Positions 46,149 through 59,385 are shown, counted from the stretch's first letter. The stretch: DNA of 64,000 nt from Lepas anatifera (GCA_034440635.1 JAOTON010001073.1:612501-676500), one strand, 5' to 3'. Notes: generated by a model not told the origin, from the letters alone. Translations and numbers: made by a program.

Positions 46149-46462
46149 ATGGATGGCGGGCATCGGGTACCCCACAACGTGACAGCGTGCCAAGAGATCC
46201 AGGATCCTCTTGCTTTCAAGCAGTGTCTTTGCCGCTACCTTCCCAGTCTCTCCTGTGATGTAGCAGAGTCTTCGACAACGACGACCACCACCACTGGTAG
46301 TCCTTCGATGCGGACACCGTACTTGGCCGAAGCGGATGTAGACTGGTCGCGAAGCTACAGCATCTCCGCCGGCCTCTGCATTCTCTTCCTAGCCATGTGT
46401 GCCGTCATCATCGTCCTCAGGCTATTCCGACAGCGAGACGAGACGTCCACCTCACGGGGAAG
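46149..46462 (+). CDS. PPxY membrane protein, exon 1 (lumenal and transmembrane part)
   Basis: It starts at the ATG of MDGGHRVPHN. The donor is G-GTAGGT at 46463, and two bases are left over. The upstream 300 bp are GC-rich, as expected for a 5' UTR or promoter region. The frame stays open to about 46077, but no earlier ATG is present. Confidence 0.8.
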
Positions 46463-49400
46463 GTAGGTGAACCGGGTGCCTTGCCTCTCCCTCCGTTGAA
46501 TGATTACCGAAGTTCAGAACTGCGGTGTTATATTGATTCGTTGCTATGTAAGCTTTCCATCACTATGGTTTTAGGGGAATTATTTATACAGCTAAATCAT
46601 TCTTTTAGCAGTTATATTTCGCCAGCGGGACTTCCACGGGGTCTTTAGAAATACATATTTTAACGGATAAGGAATAAAACAGAAATGTTACTTTGGCACT
46701 ACGGTCTAATACAGTTTAACTGAATTGTGATAACTGCATAAAACTGGCATTTTGACTGCATTTGAAAGCGAAATTTGTAGTCAGTAGTATGTGATTTTTG
46801 TCGTTTATTGTATTATAGTTCTGAATATGTCCGCCGAAGCTCCAGAGGCAAAATCTAAGTCATAATATTGAGAAGCAGTAGTTAAAAAGGTTACGTAATC
46901 GTTTTGATGGATAGGTTTACGTAACTACGCATTAAAGCCACGAAATAACCGGAGAGCTAGGATTTGAATGTTAAGCAACATGTTGCCACCACTAAAGCGA
47001 GAAATTGCCTGTGATGGTGTTTCTCTTGCATGCATCACTTTGTTCCGTATTTATAGGTATTTATTTTGCCATTGTTTGTATTTTCTTAAATGCAATGCCT
47101 CCATAAGTTTTAAGATCCGTGACTACTCGCCACCGAGAATAATAATAGAAATTGCCCAGTTGGTTTCGCACTTCTCTCCTTCTTGGCCCAGGCGGTCCCG
47201 TGCTTGATAGCCCAAAATCTCGCCTTACCCACTGCAAGAACTAGGCAAGGGGAAATCCTTATAATACTACCGATAAACTGCATCACTACCTTGAAGCACT
47301 CACGTCATGCGTGATCAGCAGCAACAAAGTGCACGGCACGAAGTGCTCACGGCTGTGTGCACGGCATGGGTGGACCCAGGGTTTCTGTTGGGGGTGCACA
47401 TGGTCGGAGGGGGGCATCCGAAATAAGGGACGCCACTTCTGGGCTGCAAAACCTATCAGGTTGGGTGCTAAATCCTATCGCAGGACGCCGATACTTGCAT
47501 CTTAGGGGGTTAAATTTCAGGGGGCGTCTTCAACTTTTCAGAGCAGTATCGTGACTATTCCAAGGGACGCCGAGGGTCGATCGGAGGGAGGCAACTGCCC
47601 CCACTGGCCCTTCCCCTGGACCCGCCTATGGTGCACGGCTTGCAGCTCTCTACACCTGGTAGGGTAGGGGTGCAGTATTTCGCACCAATCCACGCCCGAT
47701 AGGCTGGAAGCACAGAGTTCTGCATCCCCTACCCACATGGAGAACTGGTGGTGCAGTCTTTTGCACCTCTCCGCACCTGGCGAGCTAGTAGTACAGACTT
47801 GTGTACTTCTCCACACATGTAAAGCCAGTAACGTGCCCTTTTACCTTTTTGTTTGGTAAGGCAGTGATGCAGCCTCTTTGTATCGATGTCTAGCTGATAT
47901 TTAGGTTGTTTTCACCTCTGTTATATTTATTTTCTTTTGACCTCTGACCACCTGACGGGACTGGTAGTGGCGTTTTTCACCTCTCCTCGCCTGACTGGCT
48001 GGAGCGGCGAGACATTCAGCCCCACTGGGCGAGCGCTTTGTCCCTTGCTCCAACGCCCAGACAAAGAGAACCTGGGCGACATTCCCTACCTTGCATCAGA
48101 TTTCTTATCTCACGTGGCGGGAGGTTCCAGCACATACCTTGTTCCAGTGGACTTCTAGCATATTAAAACTACCTCTCTTGGGCTAAACAATGACCAGTTC
48201 AAAATTTGAGCACACCTTTAGTTTCAGCACAGGGAATACCCAATTCTGAGAAAAGCTTGATGGGGACTACCCCTTTGGCAGATGCAGCCGATTAGCTGAA
48301 ATTGTGTCTCTCTGGGGTTGTCCAGATCGTCCTCCGATGTGAGTATGAAGTCGGTTTCAATTACAATATTTGTATATAAATGTACCGCCATAGAACCGCT
48401 CCACAGCAAAACTAATGCTGCTATTTTGGCCCCCTGTAAACGAGTGAAAGCGGCTTGAAGCTTAAACGATTACAAAGTATATCTACGCTTACTTACATTG
48501 ATGATACTAACAAGCGCACACACACAGCATATATAGGCTCGAGGGCACAAATGGAGATGAGGAACAAATTAAGTGCACTCATCGATATATTTGGCACCAT
48601 TTCAATTTCGTTTACACAGCTGACTTCAGCCTATTAATCGAGTGTTTTCTTAACATTTTTGCTGTAAATTTGGTGATATTCGGTGCGGGTGCGTTGAAAA
48701 ATGTAGAGGCAAGGCTGGTCAACTGTCACCTGTTTGTTTCTGTACTTATTCCAGATTACTGAAGCTACTTGACATGCGTAGGGAATGTATCTTTGAGCTA
48801 GGTTAGAACAGTGCGGGCAGTATTGGGAACTTTGCTTTCTTGAAGGCGGTCCGCGATTTCAATGAAGGCAGATGTCGCCTTAGACAGAGGTTTTCGGTTG
48901 CCAAGTGGCATGCGATGCTTGCATTATTTCCAGACTTTTCCAGGACTCTACTTTGGGCAAGCTTCACCATTTATAAATTTCAGACCCTGGTTGGATTGCT
49001 CCGATATTATTTCGTGGACTCTTCTGCTTCATAAGGCCATATTAATTTGCTTTAATGACATCGGCTGACGATCGGTACGGATCCACTCTTTTCCGGTTGT
49101 AGGGCTCAGGGCTGTCCGTCTGGGGCCTGTTGATGGCGACGCGTCAGCGCGCTCGTTACGGCACGAGGTCAGTGCCTTATCCGAGCGATCGTGAACAGCC
49201 GTCAGTCGCCTCGCTCCGTTCCGCTGGGTCATTGACCTTCGCCGTTGGCCGCCTCGCAGGTCACGGCGTATAGCTCTAGAGGTCACAGACTGTCAGATGC
49301 GGAGGCGTAACGCGGCTCAGCACAGGGAAGCTAAATACCCCAGAATGTCACCTCACGGTGAGGTTGCACGAGCTTAAGGATGCAAGTGGCCTTAAAGTGG

Positions 49401-52400
49401 GCAGGCAATCCCACGCGAGGTATTCAGCTCTAGCTTTGCTCAGACCCAGAGGCACTGCCACGAATTTTTGACTGGGTGAGACGGACCTCAGGCTGGCGAT
49501 GATCCGGGGGCCTGGAAGACGAGTTTTGAGCGTGTTGGCTGTCTGAAAACGCTACCGGTGATGCACTGCAGCTACATGGCTATGCATATTCACGCAGGTA
49601 ATGGACAGAACATGCACAAACCTGGGTCTACCCCCGAAATTGGGAGGACGCGTCCCCCTTCCTTTTGCTTTAGACGCCCATGGTCAAACCTCTGTCTTTA
49701 GCGTAAGTTTCGTGCAGGAGTAAACAATGCACTCTCGGGAGCGTAGCAGGCTGCCGTTTTCCCACTGTTTTTATTTTCCAAGCCTTTTAGTTCCTCAGTT
49801 TTAGTACGAAACCCTCAGCTATGTCGTTGGGCTGGATTGATATTCATCCAATGATAGATATTTGGCAGTTGGCTGATGCTAGGCGTCCTTAGGTAACTTT
49901 AAAAGCTTATACCTGCCGAAATTGACTTATTGTTCTTGATGTCCTCACAAACCATTTAATCTGATATTTTCCATCGCTGGATGTTGAATTTCCATTGCCG
50001 TTGCAACAAAGCTGAGGTAGCCAATTTTTGAGTCAAGATGATGTAATGCTCGATAGTTTTGAAAACAAATCCCCAGACCTGGTTTTATGACTTGCTTGAC
50101 CACCATATGCCCTTGAATGGTCTTGCTCAGGAACGGCATTTAAGGATCAATTCTAAGATCTAAATACTTCCTTAAACCTTGGAATACGAATGCCTTGTCA
50201 CTGTCCCCTAAATTATATGTTCTCAACTTGCCAAGTCATCTTTGTGTCGACAGATTGTTTGGTATGTCTAAGCGGTGGCACCAAACTTCCTGACCACAAA
50301 AAGAAGAATCTGCCCCGTGTTGTTATATTTTTCTTTTCAAATAACCAAATTTGTCTTATATTCATTGACCGTGTGTTTGTGCCACGCCCTCTGACCAGAA
50401 CGTGCCCTCCCATTTGTCTTATGACACGACTAAATGCCTGCCCTTTGGTGAGGCGATCGGCCGCGCTTGGCCCGGCTCTCGTGACGAAACGCGGTTCCGG
50501 TGCCGGCCCCACACGGTCCTGCTGTGTTTGTCGGACTGTTTGGAAAGTGTGCCACAATCGCCTAGCGCTGGTTCCGTGTCGGGAAGTGACACATCACCTT
50601 TGCAGCGGCGCGGCGTGTGTTAGTCACCCGCCGCCACGTGCACACTCGATGACCCTTTAGAACACAGGGCATACCTACTCGTTACTGTTGCATCACAGGC
50701 GCGTCCGGGGTTCTCCGGTCGGCGAGGACGGGGTTTTCAACAGCGTCGCTCCCGCGCCGCCGCCGGGTTCGGCTGAACGGGCCTTGTGATTTCTGAGAAC
50801 GACTTCTCACTAGTTTTTGTTTGATATGCGTCTTGATTTAGATATGCAAACTGATCAAAGTTGCGCGACTTGGCTGCTGGAGGGCACGCGTTTCTGACTT
50901 GGCTCGGTGACTCCAGTGTTTTTCTGAGCTGTGACGTCACAAGTTTACTGAAGGATTATTTGCCGGATACGACCGCGGTGGTAGATTTTTGCCGGATACA
51001 GCCCCTCACCTGCCACCATTTTCCCCGATTCTTTCACAAGAATTACAATGCCCTCATGCAACAAAGTTGATTGATACCTTCGATTGTGACGTGACAGCAT
51101 CATACCACGCGAGGCCGGGTTTTCATGACCATTAGCCTCGTGCCAGGCCGGAAAGATTGAAGCGATTTCCTACAACTGGAGGCGTTTCATGAGTTGTGTC
51201 ATGTGCTTTGACCAGTGATCAGGCCCGTCTTCCTGGACCAACACATGCTTAGCGGATGTTTACGCAATGATAGAGTCCCACTTGACATCACGCTGGTAGC
51301 AAAGAGATGACGTCATTGGTGTGAGTGACGTCACACGTGCTTGCTACTGAGACGTCGGAGTAGGCGCCGGTAATTCCAGAGCGTGCGCAAACGTCATCTG
51401 ACCAACAAGAAAACGATGATTTGACACATTGATTTTTCACTTTTTGTGGTGCCAGACCTACTCGTCAGACCCCTCCCTTTCGTGCTGTATCTACCTACTT
51501 TACATTTTTGGAAAGCCGTCATGCCTGGCAGTGGCAACTTTTTGTGCATGGGTACATTTCCTGTAGCCTGGTAGTGACTGCTCCAAGCATATTGTGTGTA
51601 TGCGCTTAGTTCTTTGTCAGAGAAGTTCATTCTGTCCACACGATATTCCATATTTTAATTTCTGGTCCTTAGGGCGAAAACCCTGAAACGGATTTCAACC
51701 AGAATTTCCCCTGATTTCTGTAACCTGGAGGTCGAGGAATCCAACCAGAGGCACACAAACTCTATATAATAAGTAATTGAACCTTATCGTGCATATTTTT
51801 TGTTTGCCTGGGCAATTATAAATTTCGTCGTCTGATTGTGCAATTGGTATTTTTATGGAGTAGAAGCGATGAACCTGTTTTCAGTATGTTTTTCCAAGGT
51901 CTGTCCTTAGTAACCATACGACGACCAGTTAAACCCGTTTTGGGCCGGCGGTGGTGCAAATTATCGAAGCGTTTCGCCATGTTTGTCTGGCTCGATTGAC
52001 TTGGTGCCGATTTATCACGCTGGGTTTTGTTCTAAACAGTGTTTCAGGTAGTATAATGCACCGCTCCGTCGCCCAAGAGGCAACAAAGTACGAATAACAA
52101 ATCATTCCATTCTAGGGGTACCCGAGTGCTCCCAAAGGGTTGAAATCTTAAGTCTTAGCAATGAAAAAAGACAATTAGATAAGAAGCACTACTTTGAGGG
52201 TTCATTGGGTGGGCGCAGGCACCCCAATATATCTAGGGGCTGTTCCAGTGCCCTCCACTAAAACCATGAAGTTAAGGATGCTAGGTATAATTTGGCTAAA
52301 GAGACCCCGAAATAGCCAAATTGCCTTTAAAAAAGGTTGAGAAAGGTCAGTTGAATCTAGAACTTGAATGGAATGATTTTTTTATTCAACTACTGAATTT

Positions 52401-53713
52401 ATTTTGGCCAAATCTGGCAGTCTCACCTCAACATTTTCATGAAGAGCGTTGAAACAGCCCCTAGAATTCACTTCCTGACAAATGTAAATATTGCAGTGTA
52501 TAACTTTATTGTGATATTACTCAAAATCCATCCATGTACGCATGAATAAATAAACAAAATAAATAAATACGCATGTTTTTTTGCCATGTTCTAAATAAAA
52601 ACCATACAAGGATAAAAATTAACTGAAGGATATTAATTGAATTACAAGGATATACATATATACAAGGACATGTATTACTGCTTTAAGCTGAATGTTGGTG
52701 GTGGCCTCTTATTGCAGAGCAGCCTGAGACAGGACAGAAGTTAGCTACGTGCACCTGTGAGCTGCTTCCGCTGCTAGCGCGTGGTTCTAAGTTGGAATCG
52801 AAACTGCCACAGAAACATGCTCAATTAGCAGTGCATGTATCAGATCCTTATCAAAGGAGACACGCACAAACAAACGTGGAAAAATGTGGGAAAACGGCAC
52901 ATATTTCCGATCTATTATAGTGATGGTGCATTGAGACATTCAGTCTTGATTGAGCTTTGTATATTTTGTGCCTTTCGAATACGTGTTATTTCACATCTCA
53001 GGGCGTTGCTGTGAAGGTTTATTTTTCTTCTAAATTTTACATGGAATTTAATGCCGTATATTGCATTTCTATCACTTTCTTTAAGTGGAATGTCTCAACT
53101 ATAGAGATAATTATAGGTCTGCTGCTATATATTTCTTAACATGCATGCATACCATTTAAAACCGATGCACTCGGTAAGGCTTCAAGCTATGTTGAGATTC
53201 CGGTTTAAAACGTGAGGCTGTGATCTGGATTCATTGTAATGATGTTGCACACCATGTAGCACGAAATATTTTCGAACTATCTTAACTATTACGCTAACGT
53301 TTTCGCACCTGTCCTCTGTTTACAGGACGACAACAGTGACGCCCCCTGTCGACCCGAACCCTCCTCCGTACGAGATAGTGGTGCAGTCTCCGCCCTCCTA
53401 CACCTTTCTGGAGCCTCCTGCCTACAGCGAGCTCTACGTCAACAAGCTGGCCGCAGCGCATGCCGCTACCGCGGCGACCAGCTCTGGTCGAGGCTCACAG
53501 GACCTCAGCAGCGCCATCCAGCACCTATCTCAGGAATCACCCGCCGTGGCGCCAGCCAGTGACGAGGAGGCGTCGCCTTCGACGGAGAGCAGCCAGGAGC
53601 GCATCTCGCCCTCGTGCGCGCTGGTGGTGGACAGTGAGCCGGTGGTGGACCCGCGGGCGACGATGCATCGCCGCGACAGTAGCTCCGGCGGAGGCGGCAG
53701 CAGGGACGCGTGA
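46149..53713 (+). CDS. Single-pass membrane protein with three PPxY motifs (two exons)
   Basis: Exons 46149-46462 and 53326-53713 join in phase (AG plus G makes Arg) across a 6.9-kb GT-AG intron, giving 233 residues. The ATG has a good context (A at -3, G at +4). Residues 1-70 are lumenal, without a cleavable signal: N-glycosylation site N10-V-T, cysteines 14, 26, 28 and 36, and a Thr run at 43-49. Residues 71-93 are a transmembrane helix followed by basic RLFRQR. The tail has PPPY (117-120), PPSY (127-130) and PPAY (135-138), then a Ser/Ala-rich acidic region. PPxY motifs bind WW domains of NEDD4-family ubiquitin ligases, so a role in ubiquitin-dependent sorting is likely. The arrangement recalls Commissureless and other NEDD4 adaptors, but homology is not established. 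Confidence 0.82.
47367..47628 (-). mobile_element. MITE, family L, in the intron of the PPxY gene
   Basis: The ends GGGTGGACCCAGGG and CCCTGGACCCGCCTATGG are inverted repeats. The interior shares AGGACGCCGATACTTGCATC-like words with the inverse of 5836-6095. Confidence 0.72.
47636..47830. repeat. Degenerate minisatellite of about 41 bp
   Basis: Repeated units of the form CTCTCCGCACCTGG...GCTGGTAGTGCAGACTTTTGCAC occur about five times, with weaker units to about 48000. It is intronic. Confidence 0.7.
48000..53325. other. Intron of the PPxY gene, no further gene recognised
   Basis: This is mostly unique-looking sequence. TGACGTCA octamers occur near 50931, 51310 and 51328, the last two 18 bp apart. 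Frames such as 50190-50660 and 50213-50557 show no recognisable domain. Confidence 0.5.
53326..53713 (+). CDS. PPxY membrane protein, exon 2 (cytoplasmic tail)
   Basis: The acceptor CTCTGTTTACAG ends at 53325. The exon encodes TTTVTPPVDPNPPPYEIV at the start and GGGGSRDA before TGA at 53711-53713. It is GC-rich relative to the flanks. Confidence 0.83.
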
Positions 53714-55160
53714 CGCGCTCGCTCGGCTGTGACTGGCGTGACGCGTTCTCAGGGCCGCGCCTCCCCAGCGTGACGACTGCGACGGCCGCCGTTGTCGGGA
53801 AATGTCGCCTGGTGACACATGTGACGCGCTGTGACACGTGAACTGTTGGGGAGATAGCGCGTGTAGATGACGTGGAGTTGTGAGGGTCAGCCGTATCCTG
53901 TGAACAGGGCTGTATTTTGCAGAGGATGAGTCACCGAACAACCATTGCCGCGTCCGACAATACCGGGGTTCCCATGGAGACAGTGACGTCACCGGATTAT
54001 TTGCGACGCTGCACAATCTGCTGGGTATTAATTGCTCAAGAATCTCATTGTAGCAGTGGAGAACAGGGTCATGTAGAGAATGGCGTCATTTTTTTCTTTT
54101 GACAATTTGACTTTGAAGCTTAACAAGGGCATACTAGTGACAATAGGAATGAATCTGGTCTAGGTGTCTGATTTCAAGCCAACTTGGGCTGTATCGTTAG
54201 GGTTAGACGCATCCAAAGCTAACTGGATTGAACTCGGGAGAGAACGTCCAGGCACTGTTGTGAAACTTCTATTTTCAACGATGCAGTTGGCTAAAAACGA
54301 AAAGTGGTTTGTCAAAGAACAGGGAATTATATCTGTCTGACATATTTCGCAGTCGTGAATATTGCAATTATGTTTGACTTAAATAGATCAAAGTGCCCCA
54401 CAATGAAATAAATCAAATGCAATGAATAACTCGGCTTGAACCTTTTCTTTTGGCGCTTCAATTGGTATTACCGAGACATAAGTACTAAAAGGAACATGTA
54501 AGTCACCAGTGTGACCTGCTACGTGCCTTTTCTTAGCTTAAAAGATAAACCATCATTATTAAAACTGGTGTAAATCATGTAAGCTGTCAAAACTTGTGTC
54601 AATATCCCAATTCTGCCTGATGATAAGTGTTTGCAGAGCTGTCTTTACATATTTGGGTGAGTTGGTTGCATCGTATGTTTTTTATGAAGAAAAAAACCGG
54701 TCGATCCGTACTGGTTTCAATTGTGAAAGACAAAGCTAGAAAATGTGCACCAAATCTTGCCAAACAGTTCTTGTTTGTTCACTGAAGCTGCCTGGTTGCC
54801 GAGTCGTTTCTGATTTTTGTCAGCGGAAGCTCAGCTGTCTGCTGTTCGGGTGGCATTTGTTCGTACACAGGACGGCTGTAGCGGCCTCCTCATTCCTTGG
54901 GCATAATTCGGGCAATCAACATTCCAAGCGTTGACTTTCCGACGTGCCGGTTGTCTGCGATTCGTGCGTTTATACACGATGCAGGTTTTCCTGCTAATTG
55001 CTGTGAATTTTACGCAATAAATGTGTGTTGAGTGATACGTGACCGCATTTTGTGTATACCTGTGGGCTTTGAATGTGTAACAGTGTTCTTCGTTTTCATT
55101 TGAAAGATTGTGTGTTTGAATGTGTGTTTATATCAAAGCAATAAAGCGTGATATATCCAG
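53714..55160 (+). other. 3' UTR of the PPxY gene
   Basis: There is no competing reading frame. The first clear polyadenylation signals are AATAAA at 55016-55021 and 55140-55145, each followed by GT-rich sequence, implying a UTR of about 1.3-1.4 kb. Confidence 0.6.
55016..55021 (+). terminator. Polyadenylation signal AATAAA (PPxY gene)
   Basis: The exact hexamer is followed within 10 bp by TGTGTGTTG, a typical GU-rich downstream element. A second AATAAA is at 55140-55145. Confidence 0.55.
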
Positions 55161-56219
55161 CTCGGTGTTTTAAATCGGGTATGCTCCGTCAAGTATCTGG
55201 TATAAATATCTATATAAATACCTGAATAAACATCACAGTTCTGGATAGTCTTTTTACTTTGCAGCATGGCTTATTGGGTAACTCCACTGAGACATTTGAC
55301 GAAGCGTCTTGGGAATCGGTTTTCAGTGAGTGCTACAATGGAATGAAGCCCCGATAAAAGTCTCTGGCCAGAGCATATCCGCGACAACTACTTTGCCATA
55401 GCTTCCCTGACTTTGGGATGGACTAGGCTACGCATAGATTAGGCCAAATGCGTCAAGGTCCGGTTGGGGGTTGGGCCTCAGTAATCAGTTTTTGGGAAAT
55501 AAATGGGTTCCTGGGCGAGACTGAACTTTGGTTATGGACCATTTAGGGTTTAACTGACGAGAACAGTACAGCACCTACATCCCATATTTTCTTACTTAGA
55601 ATGAGACAAGCAGTAACCCGCATTTCATTTCAATAGTTGAGTCAGGCACGACAGTGGCGCATAAAAGGATTTCATTTGGGGAGGAGTCAAATTTTGAGAG
55701 TGTACCCCAACCTACCTGTGCCCCTCCCCCATATTCTTGAAGTCTGCAAAAAACGTGTACTTACTTTGGGGTGTGCTCCTTTTTTAGAACAAGTTCTTTA
55801 ACCGTTCTACATTTGAAGGTCTATTCATTATGAGCCCAGCCTTAGAATGCATATTTTTCTCAAGGACAGCATCCAGCTTTAGATGGTCGTAGTCGGTTTT
55901 TACCTGTATGCTGCGCTCCCCCGGTTTTGCTAGAGGTAAAAATAGATTTATTATACAAACAGAAGGTTCATTATAAGTAAGCACATACAAAGTATGTTCC
56001 ATTTAGATAAACTGCCTCTCTATACTTGCGGTGGGAAATGATGTCACGTTTCGACGAGCAGTTCTGCCATGCCTCTTCTGCATTACCTGAGACGAAATGA
56101 AAATGCTGAGTTGTGTCACCTGCTCGTTTGTGGGCGTGTCATGGCTCGTCATGTTATTGTCGTTTTCTCAACGACCCGCAGAAAACCAACAGAAGAGAAT
56201 ATGAATAAAGTCAATTATA
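55161..56219. other. No recognised gene or repeat
   Basis: This is intergenic-looking DNA between the polyadenylation region and element A7. A minus-strand frame at 55784-56002 has no known motif. Confidence 0.5.
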
Positions 56220-57244
56220 TCAACCCTCGCCCCACTGGGGGGGCATCGATGGCCCCCAAGATTTTTTTCGGGATAGCAGAAAAACGAGGAGAGGCAGCAC
56301 TGCGGTTGAAAGCTCTATCTCTCACCCCATCATTTTCCCACGATCCCTGAAATTGTTTACCCCGGGTCACCCAATTCAGGTCACCAGGCGAGGTCAACCA
56401 AGGTCACCTCACTTCAACTTTTGAGCTCTATAAGAGCTACATTTCTCAGTCGATCAATTTGAAAGTTCCTACACTTCATGACCCCTCCAGGATCTACAAG
56501 GTTTAGGTCCGGATTTTTTCGAATTCGTGACCTGAGGTCAGGTCACGAGGTGACCCATCCCATTGAAAAAGGGGGGAAGCTGTCTTATGATCTAATAGTC
56601 ACAAAAACGATTGCAAATGCTCAGCTTGCTCAGAAAAGCGTTATTAGACACCCTTTCACGGATCCCAGGCGCCATATTTGCCCTTTGGCCTTTCCAAGGT
56701 TATCCAAGGTTACCAGGGATCAAAAACAGAATTTTGACAACAACGTTTGACCTAATTAAGCTAGAGTGCTGAAATAAACGTCATCGTATCTGTCTTGTCA
56801 CTGGCTTTCATTTGATCTACAGTAAGGTCACTTTCTTATCTTTCATGACCTCAGGTCATATAAGTTTTCGAGGTGACCTCTGGAGGTCAAACCACTGGCG
56901 GGAGGTAATTATCTTTCCATAGCAGAAAAGGGTCTGTCATTTTTCTATCAAATGTACTTTACGAGATTCCAATATCTTTAATGGCATAAGAGTTATGCCC
57001 AGTTTTCTTGAGCATTGCATATTTGAGTGAAAATAGCCTATTGTGACCTACCTTGACCTCTGGAGGTCAAGCCATTGACCTGAGCCCTTAAACATGGTCA
57101 GTAATTTCTTACTGAATTTAGGCAAGCTTTCTAATGCACGTTGCAGATTTGCGCTAACCCCCATAGTTTCGGAGTTAGAAGGGGGCCATCGATGCCCCCG
57201 ATGGGGCGAAGGTGGCGCCGGACCCCCGGTGGTGCGTGGGTTAA
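56220..57244 (-). mobile_element. TTAA element, family A, copy A7
   Basis: This 1,025-bp copy has the left TTAA mutated to TCAA and the right TTAA intact at 57241-57244. It is diverged from A1/A2 but collinear. The C-terminal part of the shared 63-codon frame is still open (within 56478-56750). Confidence 0.86.
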
Positions 57245-57639
57245 ACGTATAAACATATTGCACCATAACACCAATGTGTACAATAATGCAGCTATACAAA
57301 TGAAATTAAAAAAATATTCACTCTATTTACCGAGAGATGACAGTTTCCGATTTTTTTCGCGTAAAAGGTATTCAAAAATTTTCATCTGCAGGCCAAGATC
57401 CACAAAAATCAAAAGCACACGGTCATGATACGGTAATCAATTAAAAACTAGTCCGTCACCTATATTCTTTAGAGCGACATCCAAAACATCCCAATCTATT
57501 TTTAGAGGTCTGTAGAAATACCGATAAAGTTATCGTGTAAGGACACATATTTTCAAATTTCAAGCGATGTGACATATCATGAACGTATAAATGATGGCAT
57601 GGAGGTAGAAACAGCTTGAAAAGTGGGAGAGGCAAGCTC

Positions 57640-57970
57640 GGAGAGGGGCCCAGCCCAAGGGGGCTATAATTATGGCAGTTTTAAAACCGTTCATTTGGGG
57701 CCAATAAGGCACGCGTGGACACTAACCTACACTAGGTATTTTCATGCATGGCTTTTTACGTTCTTTCCTGCTATTTTCTTTCATTCAATAACTCCGTGGC
57801 GCTTTTCTTCCACCTCGCAGTGAGAGGCGGCCAGTCTCATCACGCCTGCTGATGTCTGAGGGACGGTTTTGCTCGGTGTTTGGTGCGGGATGCGTGTCCG
57901 AATTCGTTCTGTGTGATGGGAGCAGTTTGGACTGTAGTTTGATTGGGCCCAGTTTTCGGGGCCCATCTAG
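57640..57970 (+). repeat. Dispersed repeat M, copy 2
   Basis: It is collinear with 28030-28440. In both, GGGATGCGTGTCCGAATT and a GATTGGG block are well preserved. Confidence 0.65.
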
Positions 57971-58539
57971 AATCACTCGGATAGTAGGTGCCTCGGCCTT
58001 CTTCACGGAGCGCTCCTCGTCCAGGAACAGGCCGTACTACAGAACTGAACTTTTCTATACATGCTATCGGGCCTTCTTGGGTTCCTTGTTTTTATTTTAA
58101 AGTTTCTGATATTTTTCATGCATTGCAGAGGTTCACCAAATATGTGAGCCAGAGACTGATGTGCTGTGTATGCCAGGGTATTTTTTAAGGAAATGTCAGT
58201 GGGGGGGGAGCATTTCTTGTACTGGCCATTATGTGTCTTCAGGGGATCGACACCCCATTGGGGGGAAGGGGGGGCGTTAATAAGACTTAGAAGCGCTAGT
58301 GTTAGTGTGACACAAAAATTTTGCCCAATTTTTGTGTCTTTCCATCTTCTAGAAATTATAGATGCTGCCCAGGGCTGCCAACTTTTTGCAGTAGAAAATG
58401 GCAAAACCGAGTTAGAAGCAGGGTCAAAAGGGACCAAATGTTACTTTCACTAAAACAGCCAAATAAGAAGTCAGATTTGAGACTAAAACGACCCCTCGCA
58501 GTTATCATAAACTCACTGAAGTAAAACTTGTATCACTGT
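57971..58539. other. No recognised gene
   Basis: Opposed frames at 58003-58437 (-) and 58166-58453 (+) have no recognised domain. G-runs lie at about 58201-58280. Confidence 0.45.
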
Positions 58540-59385
58540 TTAACACGCGCATTGACGGGGGTCTGAGCCACCTTCGCATTGACGGGGGCGGGTACCCGCC
58601 CCCCTAAGATCTCGAGAACCACGGTAGGTAGCGAAAAACGGTAAACGGCGTTAGGCTGCCCATCCACTTCTCCATCGAAAACATTTGAACCATTTTTTGT
58701 CAGGTCACATTTAAGGTCACGAGAGGTCAAAACATGCCCGTCATAGGGATAACATGTAAATTCAGTTTTTCGGCCATTACATCTGAACAAGTAAAGATAG
58801 AGCAAAACGACTTGAACTATATGAATCCTCTTAGCAAGCCGAATCGAATGATATATAATTTGACCTTGCTAGGTCAAATCAAGGATTTTACCTGACCTGA
58901 GGTCAGGTCAGGGTCAAATTATATAAAATGCATATCATTAGAACCGCAAAGCCTAGGCGAGTCTAATGCAGCTAAAATAAATGCTCTATCACCATCCGTT
59001 ACTGAGTTATTCCGTAAAAACCATTTTTCCCATGTATTTCCAATGGAGAGGTCATACCTCGTACCTGACCTTAGGTCATCGATATCAAAAATACCGGAAC
59101 ATATTTTAGAGAACTCGGTGGGGCCATTATGTGATATGAGTTTCAATCGGATAGGTTCACCCTCCTCCGACTTATGCTATCTTAAACTTTTTTGAGGTCG
59201 GGTCACTTGACCTGTACTGGTGACCTGACCTGAGATGACCTAACCTTAAAATTTTCACAGAAGTTGTAAAAATGATGAGGGAAAAGGTATACCAAGTACG
59301 GTGGCGCTACGCGCCGCCGTTTTTCTACTATCTCCGAAAAACCTGAGGGGGGCGGGTACCCGCCCCCCGTCAATGCGCGTGTTAA
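58540..59385 (+). mobile_element. TTAA element, family E
   Basis: This 846-bp element has perfect terminal inverted repeats TTAA plus CACGCGCATTGACGGGGG. The palindrome GGGGGCGGGTACCCGCCCCC lies inside both ends. The left end repeats the terminal module after GAGCCACCTTCG. AGGTCA is spaced 6 then 4 bp at about 58700-58730. The right subterminal hairpin is GGCGCTACGCGCC. Confidence 0.88.

Noticed and set aside
46149..53713. Naming the PPxY protein commissureless
   Set aside because: Only topology and PY motifs match. I cannot align it to a known Commissureless sequence here, so no symbol was given.
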